Shown: positions 8,242 through 17,477 of the stretch, piece by piece
Numbering within the stretch: position 1 is the stretch's first letter
Layout of the letters: every line of letters starts with the position of its first letter
From: an uncultured Pontibacter sp.
Lineage (GTDB): Bacteria > Bacteroidota > Bacteroidia > Cytophagales > Hymenobacteraceae
Direction of reading: 5' to 3'
DNA: 64,000 nucleotides
NCBI RefSeq assembly: GCF_947495565.1
Contig: NZ_CANLZM010000017.1
Location: 1-64,000, forward strand
Made by a program: the position numbers and the translations under genes
Notes under the pieces: model-generated
The model's database searches: none
The model's input: the letters and a program-made list of their open reading frames with translations, nothing else
Told to the model about the DNA's origin: nothing

Positions 8242-9338
8242 TTGCTTAGAATTGGGAGTTGCACCGAAAAATAATCTTCTGCATCTGTTACGCTTACCTG
8301 CTTATCCGACAGCACCTGGTACCGCTCTTTCAGGTTTTTAAGACCGATACCGGATGATGGTTCACTAATAAGTTTCTGTTTTTTGTTGTTGCGCACCTTC
8401 AGGTAGCCGCTGCCTTGGTAGCTGATGAGAATGTGCAGCGGCTCCTCATTTGTAAAACCGTTGTGCTTGATGGCATTCTCTACGAGGAGCTGCAGGGAGA
8501 AAACAGGTAAAAAAGCCGTGTCCATCCATTCATCCGGAATCTCCACCTCATAATTAAACGCGTTTTTAAAGCGTACTTTCTGCATCTCCAGGTAATCTGT
8601 ACAGAGTTTCAGCTCATCCCGCAGGGCCACTATATCTTTGTTGTCAGCAGTGAGGGAAGCCCGCAGAAACTCGGACAGCCGCACCAGGTAATCTTCAGCC
8701 TCCAGCGGGTGGCGCTTGATGAGCGTTTTGAGTGTGTTAAGCGAGTTGAAAAGGAAATGCGGCTGTAACTGGTGCTTCAGGTGCTGGTGCTGCGCCTGTA
8801 TGCTGCTCATTTTTAGCTGCGCGTTTTCCAGCTCCACCTGCGCCTTTTTCCGTTGCAGCACCACCAGGTCAAGTATAATAATGACAATGGTGTTGTTGGT
8901 AAGCCCGGCAATAAAAGGCACAAAAAGCGCTCTGCCGTACCCATGCCTGATGGAGAGCTGGCCGAGCGTAAAATAGTATAAGGAAATAAGGCCAAACATC
9001 AGCGCATAGCTTAAGCAGTAGCGCACAATGTTCTTCACCCGCTCTTTACCTTCCAGCGCCTGAAGCCGGGCGTAAAGTATAATATTCATCAGCCACAGCG
9101 TCAGCATCAGAAGCGTTGTAACTAGTATGTTAACAGAGAAGCCTCTCATGGGCCTGTCCCGTACTCCCCTCAGAACCCGTTCGGCAACTTCGGGGTTGCG
9201 CGGCGGAGAAGGCTGAAAGTTAAACGGACTGCCGGATGTTAGCAGCATGGGCAGCACACTGAATATGCCAAAGAAAACCGACGTAATCAGGGCCACCACC
9301 AAAAGCTCTTTTATAATATTGTTAGGTTTTTGAATCAT
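8238..9338 (-). CDS. LytS/YehU-type sensor histidine kinase
   Basis: This 366-aa membrane histidine kinase has four hydrophobic segments (about 13-35, 70-90, 106-127 and 137-162). A coiled coil follows, then a His_kinase domain with phospho-acceptor His194 in LQPHFLFNSLN, and an ATPase domain with the N-box VENAIKHN and G-box SGIGLKNLKERY. The architecture is that of kinases paired with LytTR regulators, and the 4-bp overlap with the regulator gene confirms the pairing. No extracytoplasmic sensor domain of note is present, only a Pro/Arg-rich loop of about 35 residues between the first two helices. Confidence 0.93.
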   Translation of the reverse strand: MIQKPNNIIKELLVVALITSVFFGIFSVLPMLLTSGSPFNFQPSPPRNPEVAERVLRGVRDRPMRGFSVNILVTTLLMLTLWLMNIILYARLQALEGKERVKNIVRYCLSYALMFGLISLYYFTLGQLSIRHGYGRALFVPFIAGLTNNTIVIIILDLVVLQRKKAQVELENAQLKMSSIQAQHQHLKHQLQPHFLFNSLNTLKTLIKRHPLEAEDYLVRLSEFLRASLTADNKDIVALRDELKLCTDYLEMQKVRFKNAFNYEVEIPDEWMDTAFLPVFSLQLLVENAIKHNGFTNEEPLHILISYQGSGYLKVRNNKKQKLISEPSSGIGLKNLKERYQVLSDKQVSVTDAEDYFSVQLPILSK

Positions 9339-9481
9339 ACTTTTAGAGCCTGCTGCCGGGCAAACTGTGCCGTGTTTTTAAGCGAATCAGCTTTCTATGA
9401 ATATAAATGCACTCAACTCCTAGCAAGGTATAAAAACGGCACATAAGCCGCCACCTCCGCTCCTGCCCTGGTATAAAGAAA

Positions 9482-9502
9482 AGCCTAACCACAGGTCAGG
9501 CT
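9482..9502 (-). terminator. Terminator of the Kelch gene
   Basis: Read on the minus strand, AGCCTGACC/GGTTAGGCT forms a hairpin with one mismatch followed by TTTTCTTT. It lies about 75 bp after the Kelch gene stop codon and before the kinase gene, so the Kelch gene is probably transcribed separately from the two-component pair. Confidence 0.6.
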
Positions 9503-9577
9503 CCTCAGTATAAACAGTAATCTATGAAAAACAAGTATTCGTTCGGGCTTCTTTCCAGATGTTACCTCTAGAAATCT

Positions 9578-10594
9578 TTAATCTTCGGCTACAATGGAAG
9601 GGTCCACTTGCCATAGGTCATCAAAACGGTACGTGGAGCTTTGGCCTGTTGTAATGTATCCGTAGTTTCCGATGGCAAAGCCAACAGCCCCTTCCCTGGC
9701 GCTGCCCTCAAACGCAGAACGCTCCACCCACAGGTCGCTGGCAGCTTCATACTCCCACACATCCGAAAGTACGCCACCGTTGGAGCCGGTAACTAGAAAA
9801 ACCCTGTTGCTGAGTACAAACGTAACGGCAGATGTTCTTGGGGTCGGATAGGTTTCGCCTTCCCGGTCATCCTCGCTAAGCCCTTTCAATTTTCTCCAGG
9901 AATCGTTTGCAGGGTCATACTCCAGGAAGTCAGTTTGGTACAGCCCATTGTTGATACCGCCACCAATATAGCCCTTGCCGTTGTAGGTGAAGCTGAAAGC
10001 GTTTAATCTTTTGGCGCCGCCCAGGCCTACGCGCTCCTGCCACTGCCCGGTGCTGGGGTCATACTGCCAGAAGTCTTTCTGATAATTACCGTCATAGCCA
10101 GCTCCCACGTAGCCTTTCTCCTCTAATGACATGGCAACTGCGCCGTAGCGTGCCGAACCCGGAAAATCAGCAATTTGGGTCCAGGTGTTTGCCTGCGGAT
10201 CATACTCCCAGAAGTCGCGGAGAAAGTTTGTGCCATCATACCCGGTGCCTACGTAGCCTTTGCCGTTTGCCGTAAAGCTTACCGCCATATTTCTGCCCAC
10301 TCCCGGAAAAGAAGCTTTCCTGATCCAGGATCCTTTGGACGGGTCGTATTGCCAGAAGTCCTGCAGCCTGCTGTTCCCGTCAAAACCGGTACCTACATAC
10401 GCCACATCGTCGATGGTAAAGGAAACAGCCCCGCTCCGCGATACGCCGGCAAAATCAGACACTTTCTGCCAATCCCCCAGCAGGTCTGTCGTGTCATCAT
10501 CGCTGTCGCAGGAGGAAACAAAGCCTAGCACCAGCACCAGGATTAAGCTTTTTAAGAGTCTAAGTGGCTGTTGATTTTTGTAAATTCTCATCAT
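9578..10594 (-). CDS. Kelch-repeat lipoprotein
   Basis: This is a 338-aa predicted surface or periplasmic lipoprotein. The N-terminus is a hydrophobic signal with lipobox GFVSSC (Cys29), followed by Asp-rich sequence. The rest is six Kelch-like repeats of about 50 residues, each with a glycine pair (GYVGTGYDG), a DFWQYDP block and a W, consistent with a six-bladed beta-propeller. Family members act mostly as binding scaffolds; no galactose-oxidase copper site is apparent. A hairpin terminator follows and the next gene downstream is the sensor kinase. Confidence 0.88.
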   Translation of the reverse strand: MMRIYKNQQPLRLLKSLILVLVLGFVSSCDSDDDTTDLLGDWQKVSDFAGVSRSGAVSFTIDDVAYVGTGFDGNSRLQDFWQYDPSKGSWIRKASFPGVGRNMAVSFTANGKGYVGTGYDGTNFLRDFWEYDPQANTWTQIADFPGSARYGAVAMSLEEKGYVGAGYDGNYQKDFWQYDPSTGQWQERVGLGGAKRLNAFSFTYNGKGYIGGGINNGLYQTDFLEYDPANDSWRKLKGLSEDDREGETYPTPRTSAVTFVLSNRVFLVTGSNGGVLSDVWEYEAASDLWVERSAFEGSAREGAVGFAIGNYGYITTGQSSTYRFDDLWQVDPSIVAED

Positions 10595-10819
10595 TAAAAT
10601 TTATTAAGGCACTACTATTTGTAAATGGTTATGAACTCACTCTAAAAGCGGCTACTGGATACAGGAAGCATGTTTACCAGCCCAAATTTTAGCTTGAAGC
10701 GCTGCAGCCGCTTTCTTGTTTCAGGTTCAAAATTCTACTCCTGCGCTAGCTTTCTCAAGGTAAAAAATGCCGAAGCAGGCAATTAGCCACCTGAACTGAC
10801 CATGTTTTGCCTGAGCTGC

Positions 10820-11452
10820 TTATTGCTCATACCCTTCGTTATTCAGAAAGAAGCTGTTATACTTTTGCTGCTCCTGGCGTGCCTGTTCCTGCCGCTGCTT
10901 TGCCTCAAACTCCTCCAGCTTTTGCAGTTCCTTGGCCTCTTTAGAGAAAACATTGTAGAGCATACTTACCGGAGAACCTATCGTAATTTTGCCTTCGGGC
11001 ACGGCTGCATTTTCAGGGCTGGGCCTGAAAGCCGGGTTTTTCACCTGGCTTTGATCTGCCGGCTTTCTCCCATAGTTTCGCTTGAGTTGCTCTAAAGAGG
11101 GCAAGCTTGTAATTTCCACCTCCTGTAGCGTAACGCTTTCTTCCTGCAGCAAAAAGTCTATCGCTTTTCCTGTCAAATCAGCCGCTGTTACCTGGTAAAC
11201 CACAGACTTAAACCCTATCGAGCGCACCAGCACCGAGTCGCCGGGAGAGGCTTTTAGCAGGAACATGCCGTTTCGGTCTGCTATGGTGCCCAACTGCGTA
11301 TTTATGTTGATGATACTGGCCCCTTCAGCGGGAGCAAGCGAGTCTGACCGCACCACTTTTCCTATCACGTGGCTGCGGCTATCCTGCCCAAACGCAGAAA
11401 CAACCACCAAGGACAACAGCAGGATAAGAGCAACACAAACTACAGGCTTCAT
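10820..11452 (-). CDS. Secreted protein with carboxypeptidase-regulatory-like domain
   Basis: This 210-aa protein has a signal peptide (about 1-22, ending SAFGQ) and one CarboxypepD_reg-like beta-sandwich (about 27-112, with the typical GTIADRNGMFLL and SIGF segments). A charged Gln/Glu-rich helical tail follows. The domain is the same type that precedes TonB-dependent barrels, but here it stands alone, as in Bacteroidota periplasmic or surface proteins of unknown role. A CCGGACA-n14-GCGGACA direct repeat 173 bp upstream matches the one before the TonB-type gene, suggesting shared control. Confidence 0.8.
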   Translation of the reverse strand: MKPVVCVALILLLSLVVVSAFGQDSRSHVIGKVVRSDSLAPAEGASIININTQLGTIADRNGMFLLKASPGDSVLVRSIGFKSVVYQVTAADLTGKAIDFLLQEESVTLQEVEITSLPSLEQLKRNYGRKPADQSQVKNPAFRPSPENAAVPEGKITIGSPVSMLYNVFSKEAKELQKLEEFEAKQRQEQARQEQQKYNSFFLNNEGYEQ

Positions 11453-11624
11453 TTAGGTTTATCTTTTCGGTTGCTCTCCAGAAGTATCGCTGGCTCAAGC
11501 GCCTTGTGCTTCGCCTCTGGCTGAGGCTACTCTCGTTGTTTTCAACTAATAAAATCCGGGGCGAGCATCAGGTAGGCACAAAGGTGGCAGCTGCCCCGGA
11601 GATTTCACCGTAAATTATCCTGAA

Positions 11625-11652
11625 CCGGACAAAATAGAGGCTGAGGCGGACA
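11625..11652 (-). promoter_or_regulatory. Candidate LytTR binding site 2 (direct repeat)
   Basis: CCGGACA (11625-11631) and GCGGACA (11646-11652) are 21 bp apart start to start, identical in sequence and spacing to the pair at 7391-7418. The site lies 173 bp before the start codon at 11452. Confidence 0.5.
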
Positions 11653-11790
11653 TACTTTGCTCAGACTAAAAGCGGCAGCCAACTTTACAAACCACATTGC
11701 ATACTTAAGCGCAGGCAGTTCACTGGGTATTTTATACTTTGCCCTGTGCATCAAGCCCAGCAAAAGATGGGAAACCAGCCGGCTTTAGAG

Positions 11791-11798
11791 TACCTTTG
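11791..11798 (+). promoter_or_regulatory. Candidate -7 promoter box TACCTTTG
   Basis: TACCTTTG matches the Bacteroidota -7 consensus TAnnTTTG. It would start a transcript near 11805 and give a leader of about 125 nt before the ABC ATPase start at 11932. I did not find a convincing -33 TTG. Confidence 0.4.
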
Positions 11799-11931
11799 CA
11801 CAGGTTCTGAACCAGCGATTGCCATTTTAGGAGATGTTAGAGAATTGAAACCTTTCTACCGCAAAGCAGGCACTAAAGCGGAAGAGCCTAAGTACAGAAA
11901 ACATTCTACAAATTACCTCTTTCAAGTATAC

Positions 11932-12915
11932 ATGAGTTTTTTAGAAGTAGCCGAGATCAGGGTGGAGGAAGGCGGCAAAACCGTGCTGCACGACATCAGC
12001 TTTAGCCAGCAGGAATTCCAGAAGATAGCTATTGCAGGCGAGACCGGCTCAGGAAAAAGCACCTTGCTCAAAACTATTGCCGGGCTGGTGCAGCCAACCT
12101 CAGGGCAGGTGCAGTTTGAAAGGGAAGAGGTGATCGGTCCGGCTGAAAAGCTGGTGCCGGGGCATCCGGGTATCGCTTACCTCTCGCAGCATTTCGAGTT
12201 GCCCCATTCCCTGCGTGTGGAGCAGGTGCTGCGGTATGCCAATGCCCTGCCTGGTGAGGAGGCTGCTTTGCTGTATGCTATCTGCCGTGTAAGCCACCTT
12301 TTGCCGCGCAAAACAAATCAACTGTCGGGGGGCGAGCGGCAACGCATTGCCCTGGCCCGTATGCTTAGCACTGCTCCGCGCCTGCTGCTGCTCGATGAGC
12401 CTTACTCTAACCTCGACACAGCTCATAAAAATATCCTGAAGGAAGTGATCCGCGACATCAGCGACGAACTGGATATCACCTGCACCCTCATCTCCCACGA
12501 CCCGCACGACACCCTCTCTTGGGCCGACGAGATCCTGGTGCTGAGAGACGGACAGCTGCAGCAAAAAGGCACACCAAGGCAAATTTACAGGCAGCCCGTA
12601 AACGAGTATACTGCCGCTTTGTTTGGCAGCTACAACCGCCTAAGCGATGCCGGCACAAAAGCTTTCTCCGATTTGCAAGGTCTCCACACAGATGGCAAAA
12701 CCATGCTGGTACGCCCCGAGAGCTTTAAGTTGGTGGCAGACGGAAACATGGCACTTGCCGGTAAAGTAAACACAATTGGCTACTTCGGGAGCTTTTATGA
12801 AATAGAGGTGCAGCTGCCGGATGATCTGGTAAAAATAAAAACCACAGAAAGCGGCTACCGCAAAGGCGACAGCGTATTTGTTACCCTCTCGGAGGAAGAT
12901 GCCTGGCAGGTTTAA
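11932..12915 (+). CDS. ABC transporter ATP-binding protein (PotA/FbpC-like), orphan
   Basis: The start is placed at the internal ATG (residue 63 of the track ORF), where the ABC domain begins; this gives 327 aa. Walker A GETGSGKST, signature LSGGERQR, Walker B LLLLDEP and the H-loop ISHD are all present. A C-terminal TOBE-like segment (about 255-325) suggests the importer subclass for iron, polyamines or similar substrates. No permease or binding protein gene lies nearby. The acyl-CoA ligase starts 12 bp after the stop codon, so the two are probably one operon. Confidence 0.85.
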   Translation: MSFLEVAEIRVEEGGKTVLHDISFSQQEFQKIAIAGETGSGKSTLLKTIAGLVQPTSGQVQFEREEVIGPAEKLVPGHPGIAYLSQHFELPHSLRVEQVLRYANALPGEEAALLYAICRVSHLLPRKTNQLSGGERQRIALARMLSTAPRLLLLDEPYSNLDTAHKNILKEVIRDISDELDITCTLISHDPHDTLSWADEILVLRDGQLQQKGTPRQIYRQPVNEYTAALFGSYNRLSDAGTKAFSDLQGLHTDGKTMLVRPESFKLVADGNMALAGKVNTIGYFGSFYEIEVQLPDDLVKIKTTESGYRKGDSVFVTLSEEDAWQV

Positions 12916-12927
12916 GTATAGCGACTA

Positions 12928-14661
12928 ATGCAGAATAAGAATTTAATGCAGGCAGAGGAGCCAAAGCGGCTGTTCGACTGCCTTACATATCAGTTAAAAA
13001 ATTTCCCGCTGGAGGACATGCTCAGCGCCAAAGAAAACGGCGTGTGGCGCAAGTATAGCACCCAGGAAGTTAGCCATAAGGTTGATCAGCTAACTGCAGC
13101 CCTGTTGGCCCTTGGCATATCCCGTGGCGACGGCACCACCGAAGGCCGGGATAAGATAGCCATTATCAGCCACAACTGTCCGGAATGGATGCTGGTGGAT
13201 ATGGCCATTCAGCAGACAGGGGCTGTGTCTGTGCCTGTTTACCCGAACATCAACAACAGCGAACTGCAGTTTATACTTCAGGATGCCAGCGTAAAAATAG
13301 TTTTTGTGGGCGATGCGGCTTTGTACGAAAAACTGCAAAGTATAAGCAGCGGCCTCCCCGCCTTAAAGGATATGTATACTTTCGAGCCTGTTCCGGAAGC
13401 CAAAAACTGGCAGGAGCTGCTCGTGGAGCCAACGCCTGCCGCAGCGCAGCAGGTGCAGCAGCGCCGCGCTGCTGTAAACGAAACCGACCTGGCCACCATA
13501 CTTTATACTTCCGGCACCACCGGAACGCCCAAAGGGGTCATGCTCTCGCATCGTAATGTTGTGAGCAATGTGTTCGGCAGCGCTAAAGTTATACAGGAGG
13601 TTGGCGTGCGCGGGAAAAAGGCGCTGAGTTTTCTGCCGCTCAACCACGCTTTTGAGCGCATGGCCACGTACTGCTTTTTCTACAGTGGCGTGTCGGTATA
13701 CTATGCCGAGGGAATGGAGAAAATCGGCGAGAACCTGCGGGAAGTAAAGCCTACGCTGTTTACCACGGTGCCCCGCCTGCTCGAGAAAGTATATGAAGGC
13801 ATCGTGGCCAAAGGAAATGCGCTGAAGGGCACCAAAAAGAAGCTGTTTTTTTGGGCTCTGAAACTGGCAGAGCAATTCGAGATTAACCAGCCGCAAAGTA
13901 TAAATTACCGCCTGCAACTGGCCTTAGCCGATAAGCTTATCTTTAGCAAGTGGCGCGAGGCACTGGGCGGAGAACTGAAGGCCGTGATTACCGGCGCGGC
14001 AGCCTGCCAGGTGCGCCTGCTCAAAGTATTTACCGCCGCCGGCATTGTGATACAGGAAGGTTACGGCCTGACAGAAGCCTCCCCTATTATCAGCGGCAAC
14101 CGCTACAGCGAAAAAAACCGCATGTTCGGCACGGTGGGGCCGCTGCTGGAGAATGTGGAAGTGAAAATTGCCCCCGATGGCGAGATTCTCTGCAAAGGCC
14201 ATAACGTGATGATGGGCTACTACAAACGCCCCGACCTGACAGCCGAAGTAATAGAGGGCGAGTGGCTGCACACCGGCGACATCGGCACAATGGTAGAAGG
14301 CAAATTCCTGAAGATTACAGACCGCAAGAAAGAGCTCTTTAAAACCAGCGGCGGCAAGTATGTGGCACCTCAGCCCATCGAAAACCGCATGGTGGAAAGT
14401 AACTGGATCGAGCAGATTATGGTGGTTGGCGAGTTACAGAAATTCGTTGGCGCACTGATTGTCCCGGCTTTCCATACGCTAAAGGAGTGGTACGCGCAGC
14501 AAGGCTTGCCTTACCCCGGCGACGCTGCCGCAGTGGCTGACAAAGAGGTACGAGCGCTGTTCAGAGAGGCCATTGACCATTACAACCAATTCTTTAACCC
14601 GGTAGAGCAGGTAAAGAAATTTGTGCTGATGCCGCACCAATGGACTATCGGAGGAGGCTAA
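12928..14661 (+). CDS. AMP-dependent long-chain acyl-CoA synthetase, prematurely stopped
   Basis: This ANL-superfamily ligase is expected to activate fatty acids as acyl-AMP and load them on CoA. The P-loop-like motif ILYTSGTTGTPKG (191-203), GYGLTEASP and the HTGDIG / ITDRKKELFKTSGGKYV segments are intact. The frame ends at TAA (14659-14661) just after WTIGGG. The same frame then continues without another stop through LTPTLKLKRRVIVGKYEDL to a TAA at 14740-14742. LTPTLKLKR is the expected family C-terminus (motif A10) and carries the candidate catalytic lysine, so a single GAA-to-TAA change would explain the truncation. Without readthrough the product probably lacks adenylation activity. Confidence 0.88.
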   Translation: MQNKNLMQAEEPKRLFDCLTYQLKNFPLEDMLSAKENGVWRKYSTQEVSHKVDQLTAALLALGISRGDGTTEGRDKIAIISHNCPEWMLVDMAIQQTGAVSVPVYPNINNSELQFILQDASVKIVFVGDAALYEKLQSISSGLPALKDMYTFEPVPEAKNWQELLVEPTPAAAQQVQQRRAAVNETDLATILYTSGTTGTPKGVMLSHRNVVSNVFGSAKVIQEVGVRGKKALSFLPLNHAFERMATYCFFYSGVSVYYAEGMEKIGENLREVKPTLFTTVPRLLEKVYEGIVAKGNALKGTKKKLFFWALKLAEQFEINQPQSINYRLQLALADKLIFSKWREALGGELKAVITGAAACQVRLLKVFTAAGIVIQEGYGLTEASPIISGNRYSEKNRMFGTVGPLLENVEVKIAPDGEILCKGHNVMMGYYKRPDLTAEVIEGEWLHTGDIGTMVEGKFLKITDRKKELFKTSGGKYVAPQPIENRMVESNWIEQIMVVGELQKFVGALIVPAFHTLKEWYAQQGLPYPGDAAAVADKEVRALFREAIDHYNQFFNPVEQVKKFVLMPHQWTIGGG

Positions 14662-14742
14662 CTAACGCCAACGCTCAAACTGAAGCGCAGAGTTATTGTT
14701 GGCAAGTATGAAGACCTGATTAGCTCAATGTATGCCAGGTAA
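14659..14742 (+). pseudogene. In-frame TAA and orphaned C-terminal tail of the acyl-CoA ligase
   Basis: The codons after the TAA at 14659-14661 stay in the ligase frame and encode 26 residues ending KYEDLISSMYAR. This matches the normal end of long-chain acyl-CoA synthetases. The stop replaces the Glu expected in the usual GGELTPT stretch. A sequencing error, a true null allele or stop readthrough (next codon CTA) are all possible. Confidence 0.75.
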
Positions 14743-14866
14743 AACGGCAGGATCTTATATCATCCTCTATTTTTAATTTACTAATTTTTCATGAAAGCCG
14801 CCTTAAGTATAGCTGCATTTGTACACGCTACGCTTTCTCAGAAACAATTGCGAACTTTGAGGATAC

Positions 14867-17413
14867 ATGGCAACCACCAACATACTTTCCGGCTTACCGG
14901 ATTTACCAGTTAAAGAAGCGCTTCCTAGATTATTGGAAGCGCTTAACAGCCACAACCGCGCGGTGCTGGAAGCGCCTCCGGGAGCCGGTAAAACAACACT
15001 GGTGCCACTGGCGCTGCTGGAGGCCAACTGGCGCAACGAGGGCAAAATACTTGTGCTGGAGCCACGCAGGTTAGCAACCAGAGCCGCTGCCGAGCGCATG
15101 GCCGACCTGATGGGCGAGCCTGTGGGGCAAACGGTGGGCTATTGGGTACGGATGGACCACAAGGTATCAGCCAGAACCAAAGTAGAAGTCGTTACGGAAG
15201 GTATTCTCACCCGCCTTATCCAAGACGACCCTACGCTGGAAGGCATAGACGCCATCATTTTTGATGAATACCACGAGCGCAACCTGCAGGCAGATTTAGG
15301 ACTGGCGCTGGCGCTGGATGCACAAGCCGTACTGCGCCCGGACCTGCGCATACTTGTTATGAGCGCCACCTTAGATGCAACAGGCATTGGCAACTGGCTA
15401 AAAGCATCTGTGGTACGAAGCCAAGGCCGCATGTACCCCGTGGAGACGCACTACCTCTCTCCTGCCGAAGTGGTTGCTGCCGGCAACTACCCAACTCAAC
15501 GCCTCACCAACCTGGTACCTGCAGCAATCCGAAATGCATTAAAACAGGAACCCGAGGGAGACATACTTACTTTTCTGCCGGGCATGGGCGAGATGCGGAA
15601 AGTGGCGCAACAACTGGAGGGAAAACTCGCTGCCGATGTTGAGCTGCACCTGCTGCACGGTGATCTGCCGCTTTCCAAGCAGGTAGCCGCCATTCAGCCA
15701 TCTCCTCAGAAAAAGCGCAAAATAGTACTGGCCACCAGCATTGCCGAAACCAGCTTAACTATAGAGGGGATCCGGATTGTGATTGACGGCGGCTTTGCCC
15801 GTGTCCCGAAATTTGTTCCCAGAACAGGGCTCACGACTTTAGATACTGTATCCGTATCAAAGGCCGGAGCAGACCAACGACGCGGAAGGGCCGGACGACT
15901 TGGCCCCGGCGTGTGCTACCGCCTTTGGTCTACCGCAGATCAGCTGCAGCTGCCCGAACGTCAGGCACCGGAAATATTCGATGCGGATCTTTCGGGGTTG
16001 ATGCTAGAACTGGCGCTGTGGGGTGTAAAAGATGCCGCAGAACTCAACTGGCTGGATACACCACCCGCTGCCGCCTTATCCCTGGCTCAAGACCTCCTGC
16101 TGCGCCTGCAGGCTATTGATGGTGCCGGGAACCCTACGCCACACGGCAAGGCCCTTGCCGCGCTGGGCATGCACCCACGCCTGGGCCACCTGGTGATGCG
16201 CGGGCATGAGCTCGGTTATACTTCTACGGCCTGTGCCCTGGCAGCCATACTTTCGGAGCGTGACTTGCTGAAGCCGCTCCAGCTTTCGTGGGGACAAGGA
16301 CTGCCGGACCTGCATCTGCGCCTGGAGCTATTGGCTGGCAAAAGACCGCACACACCCGGTTTTGTACTGGATGAGAACGCCCTGCGGCGGGTAAAAGAGC
16401 AGGCTCAGAACCTGCGGCAACGGCTCCGTGAAACAGAAGCAAGTATAAACCCAGAGCTGGCAGGTATACTTACAGCCTTAGCATACCCTGACCGGATCGC
16501 ACAGCGCGAATCGTCCGGCCGGGTGCGCCTGGTGACCGGCCACAGGGCCAACCTGCCCACTGAAATTTTTGGCGAAGCGGCTTTCTACGCCATAGCTCAC
16601 CTGGACCTGGGGAAACAGCCACGGGTGCTTTTGGCAGCGCCGCTCACTAAACCGGATTTACTGGAGCACTTTTCTGAGCAACTGGAAACACGCCAGCAAG
16701 TACGCTGGGTGGAAGCTACCGCACAAGTAGTAGCCCGAAAAATAACCACCTTGGGAGCCCTTACTTTAGAAGAGTCTGTCATTTCCAAACCGAACCCAGA
16801 CCAGGTAGCTGAAGCGCTGCTGCAGGCACTACAGGAGAAAGGCACAGACAGACTGCCCTGGTCCAAAGAAGCCACCGGTACAAGGCAAAGGCTTGCATTC
16901 CTGTATGCCTTGGAGCCGGAGAAATGGCCGGATGTGTCAGACGCGGCTTTGGCGGAAAGTATGGAAGTATGGCTGGCGCCGCACCTTTACGGTCTGCGCT
17001 CGCTAGACCAGGTGGCCCGGCTGGATTTAGGCGAAATACTACTGGCTGACCTGAGCTGGGAGCAGCGGCAGAAAATGGACCACCTGGCCCCCTCACACCT
17101 GCAGGTGCCCAGCGGATCCCGCATCGCGCTGGACTATACGGATGTAGCTACACCTGTGCTGGCGGTGCGCCTGCAGGAGGTGTTCGGTTTGCTGGATACG
17201 CCGCGTATCGGGGGCGGCAGAGTACCGCTGCTGTTGCACCTGCTCTCTCCTGCCTCGCGCCCTGTGCAGGTTACCCGCGACCTCCGCAGCTTTTGGAGCA
17301 ACGGCTACTTTGATGTGCGCAAAGACATGCGCGGCCGCTACCCTAAACACCATTGGCCCGATGATCCGCTTTCCGCTCCGCCAACCAGAGGCACAAAGAA
17401 AAGGCCGGGGTAA
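14867..17413 (+). CDS. hrpB: ATP-dependent helicase HrpB (copy 1)
   Basis: This 848-aa DEAH-box RNA helicase of the HrpB family has Walker A APPGAGKTT (36-44), a DEYH motif II (133-136), SAT motif III (MSATLD), motif V ATSIAETSLTI and motif VI QRRGRAGR. The HrpB C-terminal domain runs to a basic end. HrpB is a processive RNA helicase of uncertain cellular role. A TGCATTTG sequence at about 14817 may be its -7 promoter box. A second, diverged HrpB (20745-23210) lies 3.3 kb downstream in opposite orientation. Only about half of each protein appears alike, so this is an old paralogy or separate acquisition. Confidence 0.92.
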   Translation: MATTNILSGLPDLPVKEALPRLLEALNSHNRAVLEAPPGAGKTTLVPLALLEANWRNEGKILVLEPRRLATRAAAERMADLMGEPVGQTVGYWVRMDHKVSARTKVEVVTEGILTRLIQDDPTLEGIDAIIFDEYHERNLQADLGLALALDAQAVLRPDLRILVMSATLDATGIGNWLKASVVRSQGRMYPVETHYLSPAEVVAAGNYPTQRLTNLVPAAIRNALKQEPEGDILTFLPGMGEMRKVAQQLEGKLAADVELHLLHGDLPLSKQVAAIQPSPQKKRKIVLATSIAETSLTIEGIRIVIDGGFARVPKFVPRTGLTTLDTVSVSKAGADQRRGRAGRLGPGVCYRLWSTADQLQLPERQAPEIFDADLSGLMLELALWGVKDAAELNWLDTPPAAALSLAQDLLLRLQAIDGAGNPTPHGKALAALGMHPRLGHLVMRGHELGYTSTACALAAILSERDLLKPLQLSWGQGLPDLHLRLELLAGKRPHTPGFVLDENALRRVKEQAQNLRQRLRETEASINPELAGILTALAYPDRIAQRESSGRVRLVTGHRANLPTEIFGEAAFYAIAHLDLGKQPRVLLAAPLTKPDLLEHFSEQLETRQQVRWVEATAQVVARKITTLGALTLEESVISKPNPDQVAEALLQALQEKGTDRLPWSKEATGTRQRLAFLYALEPEKWPDVSDAALAESMEVWLAPHLYGLRSLDQVARLDLGEILLADLSWEQRQKMDHLAPSHLQVPSGSRIALDYTDVATPVLAVRLQEVFGLLDTPRIGGGRVPLLLHLLSPASRPVQVTRDLRSFWSNGYFDVRKDMRGRYPKHHWPDDPLSAPPTRGTKKRPG

Positions 17414-17477
17414 TGCACTAAAAACCTGAAGGTAGTCGAGAAGATTTTCAATCTCGCGGAAGCATTATGCTGAAGCT

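Larger units (their letters stand above)
11453..11931. other. Divergent intergenic region
   Basis: These 479 bp separate the minus-strand secreted-protein gene from the plus-strand ABC ATPase gene. They hold the second LytTR-like direct repeat and a TAnnTTTG -7 box. The open frame from 11746 upstream of the ABC start is probably untranslated leader, since its sequence does not resemble the ABC family. Confidence 0.6.

Noticed and set aside
11746-11931. 62-codon N-terminal extension of the ABC ATPase
   Set aside because: Unrelated to the ABC family and overlapping a candidate promoter; the internal ATG at 11932 begins the conserved domain.
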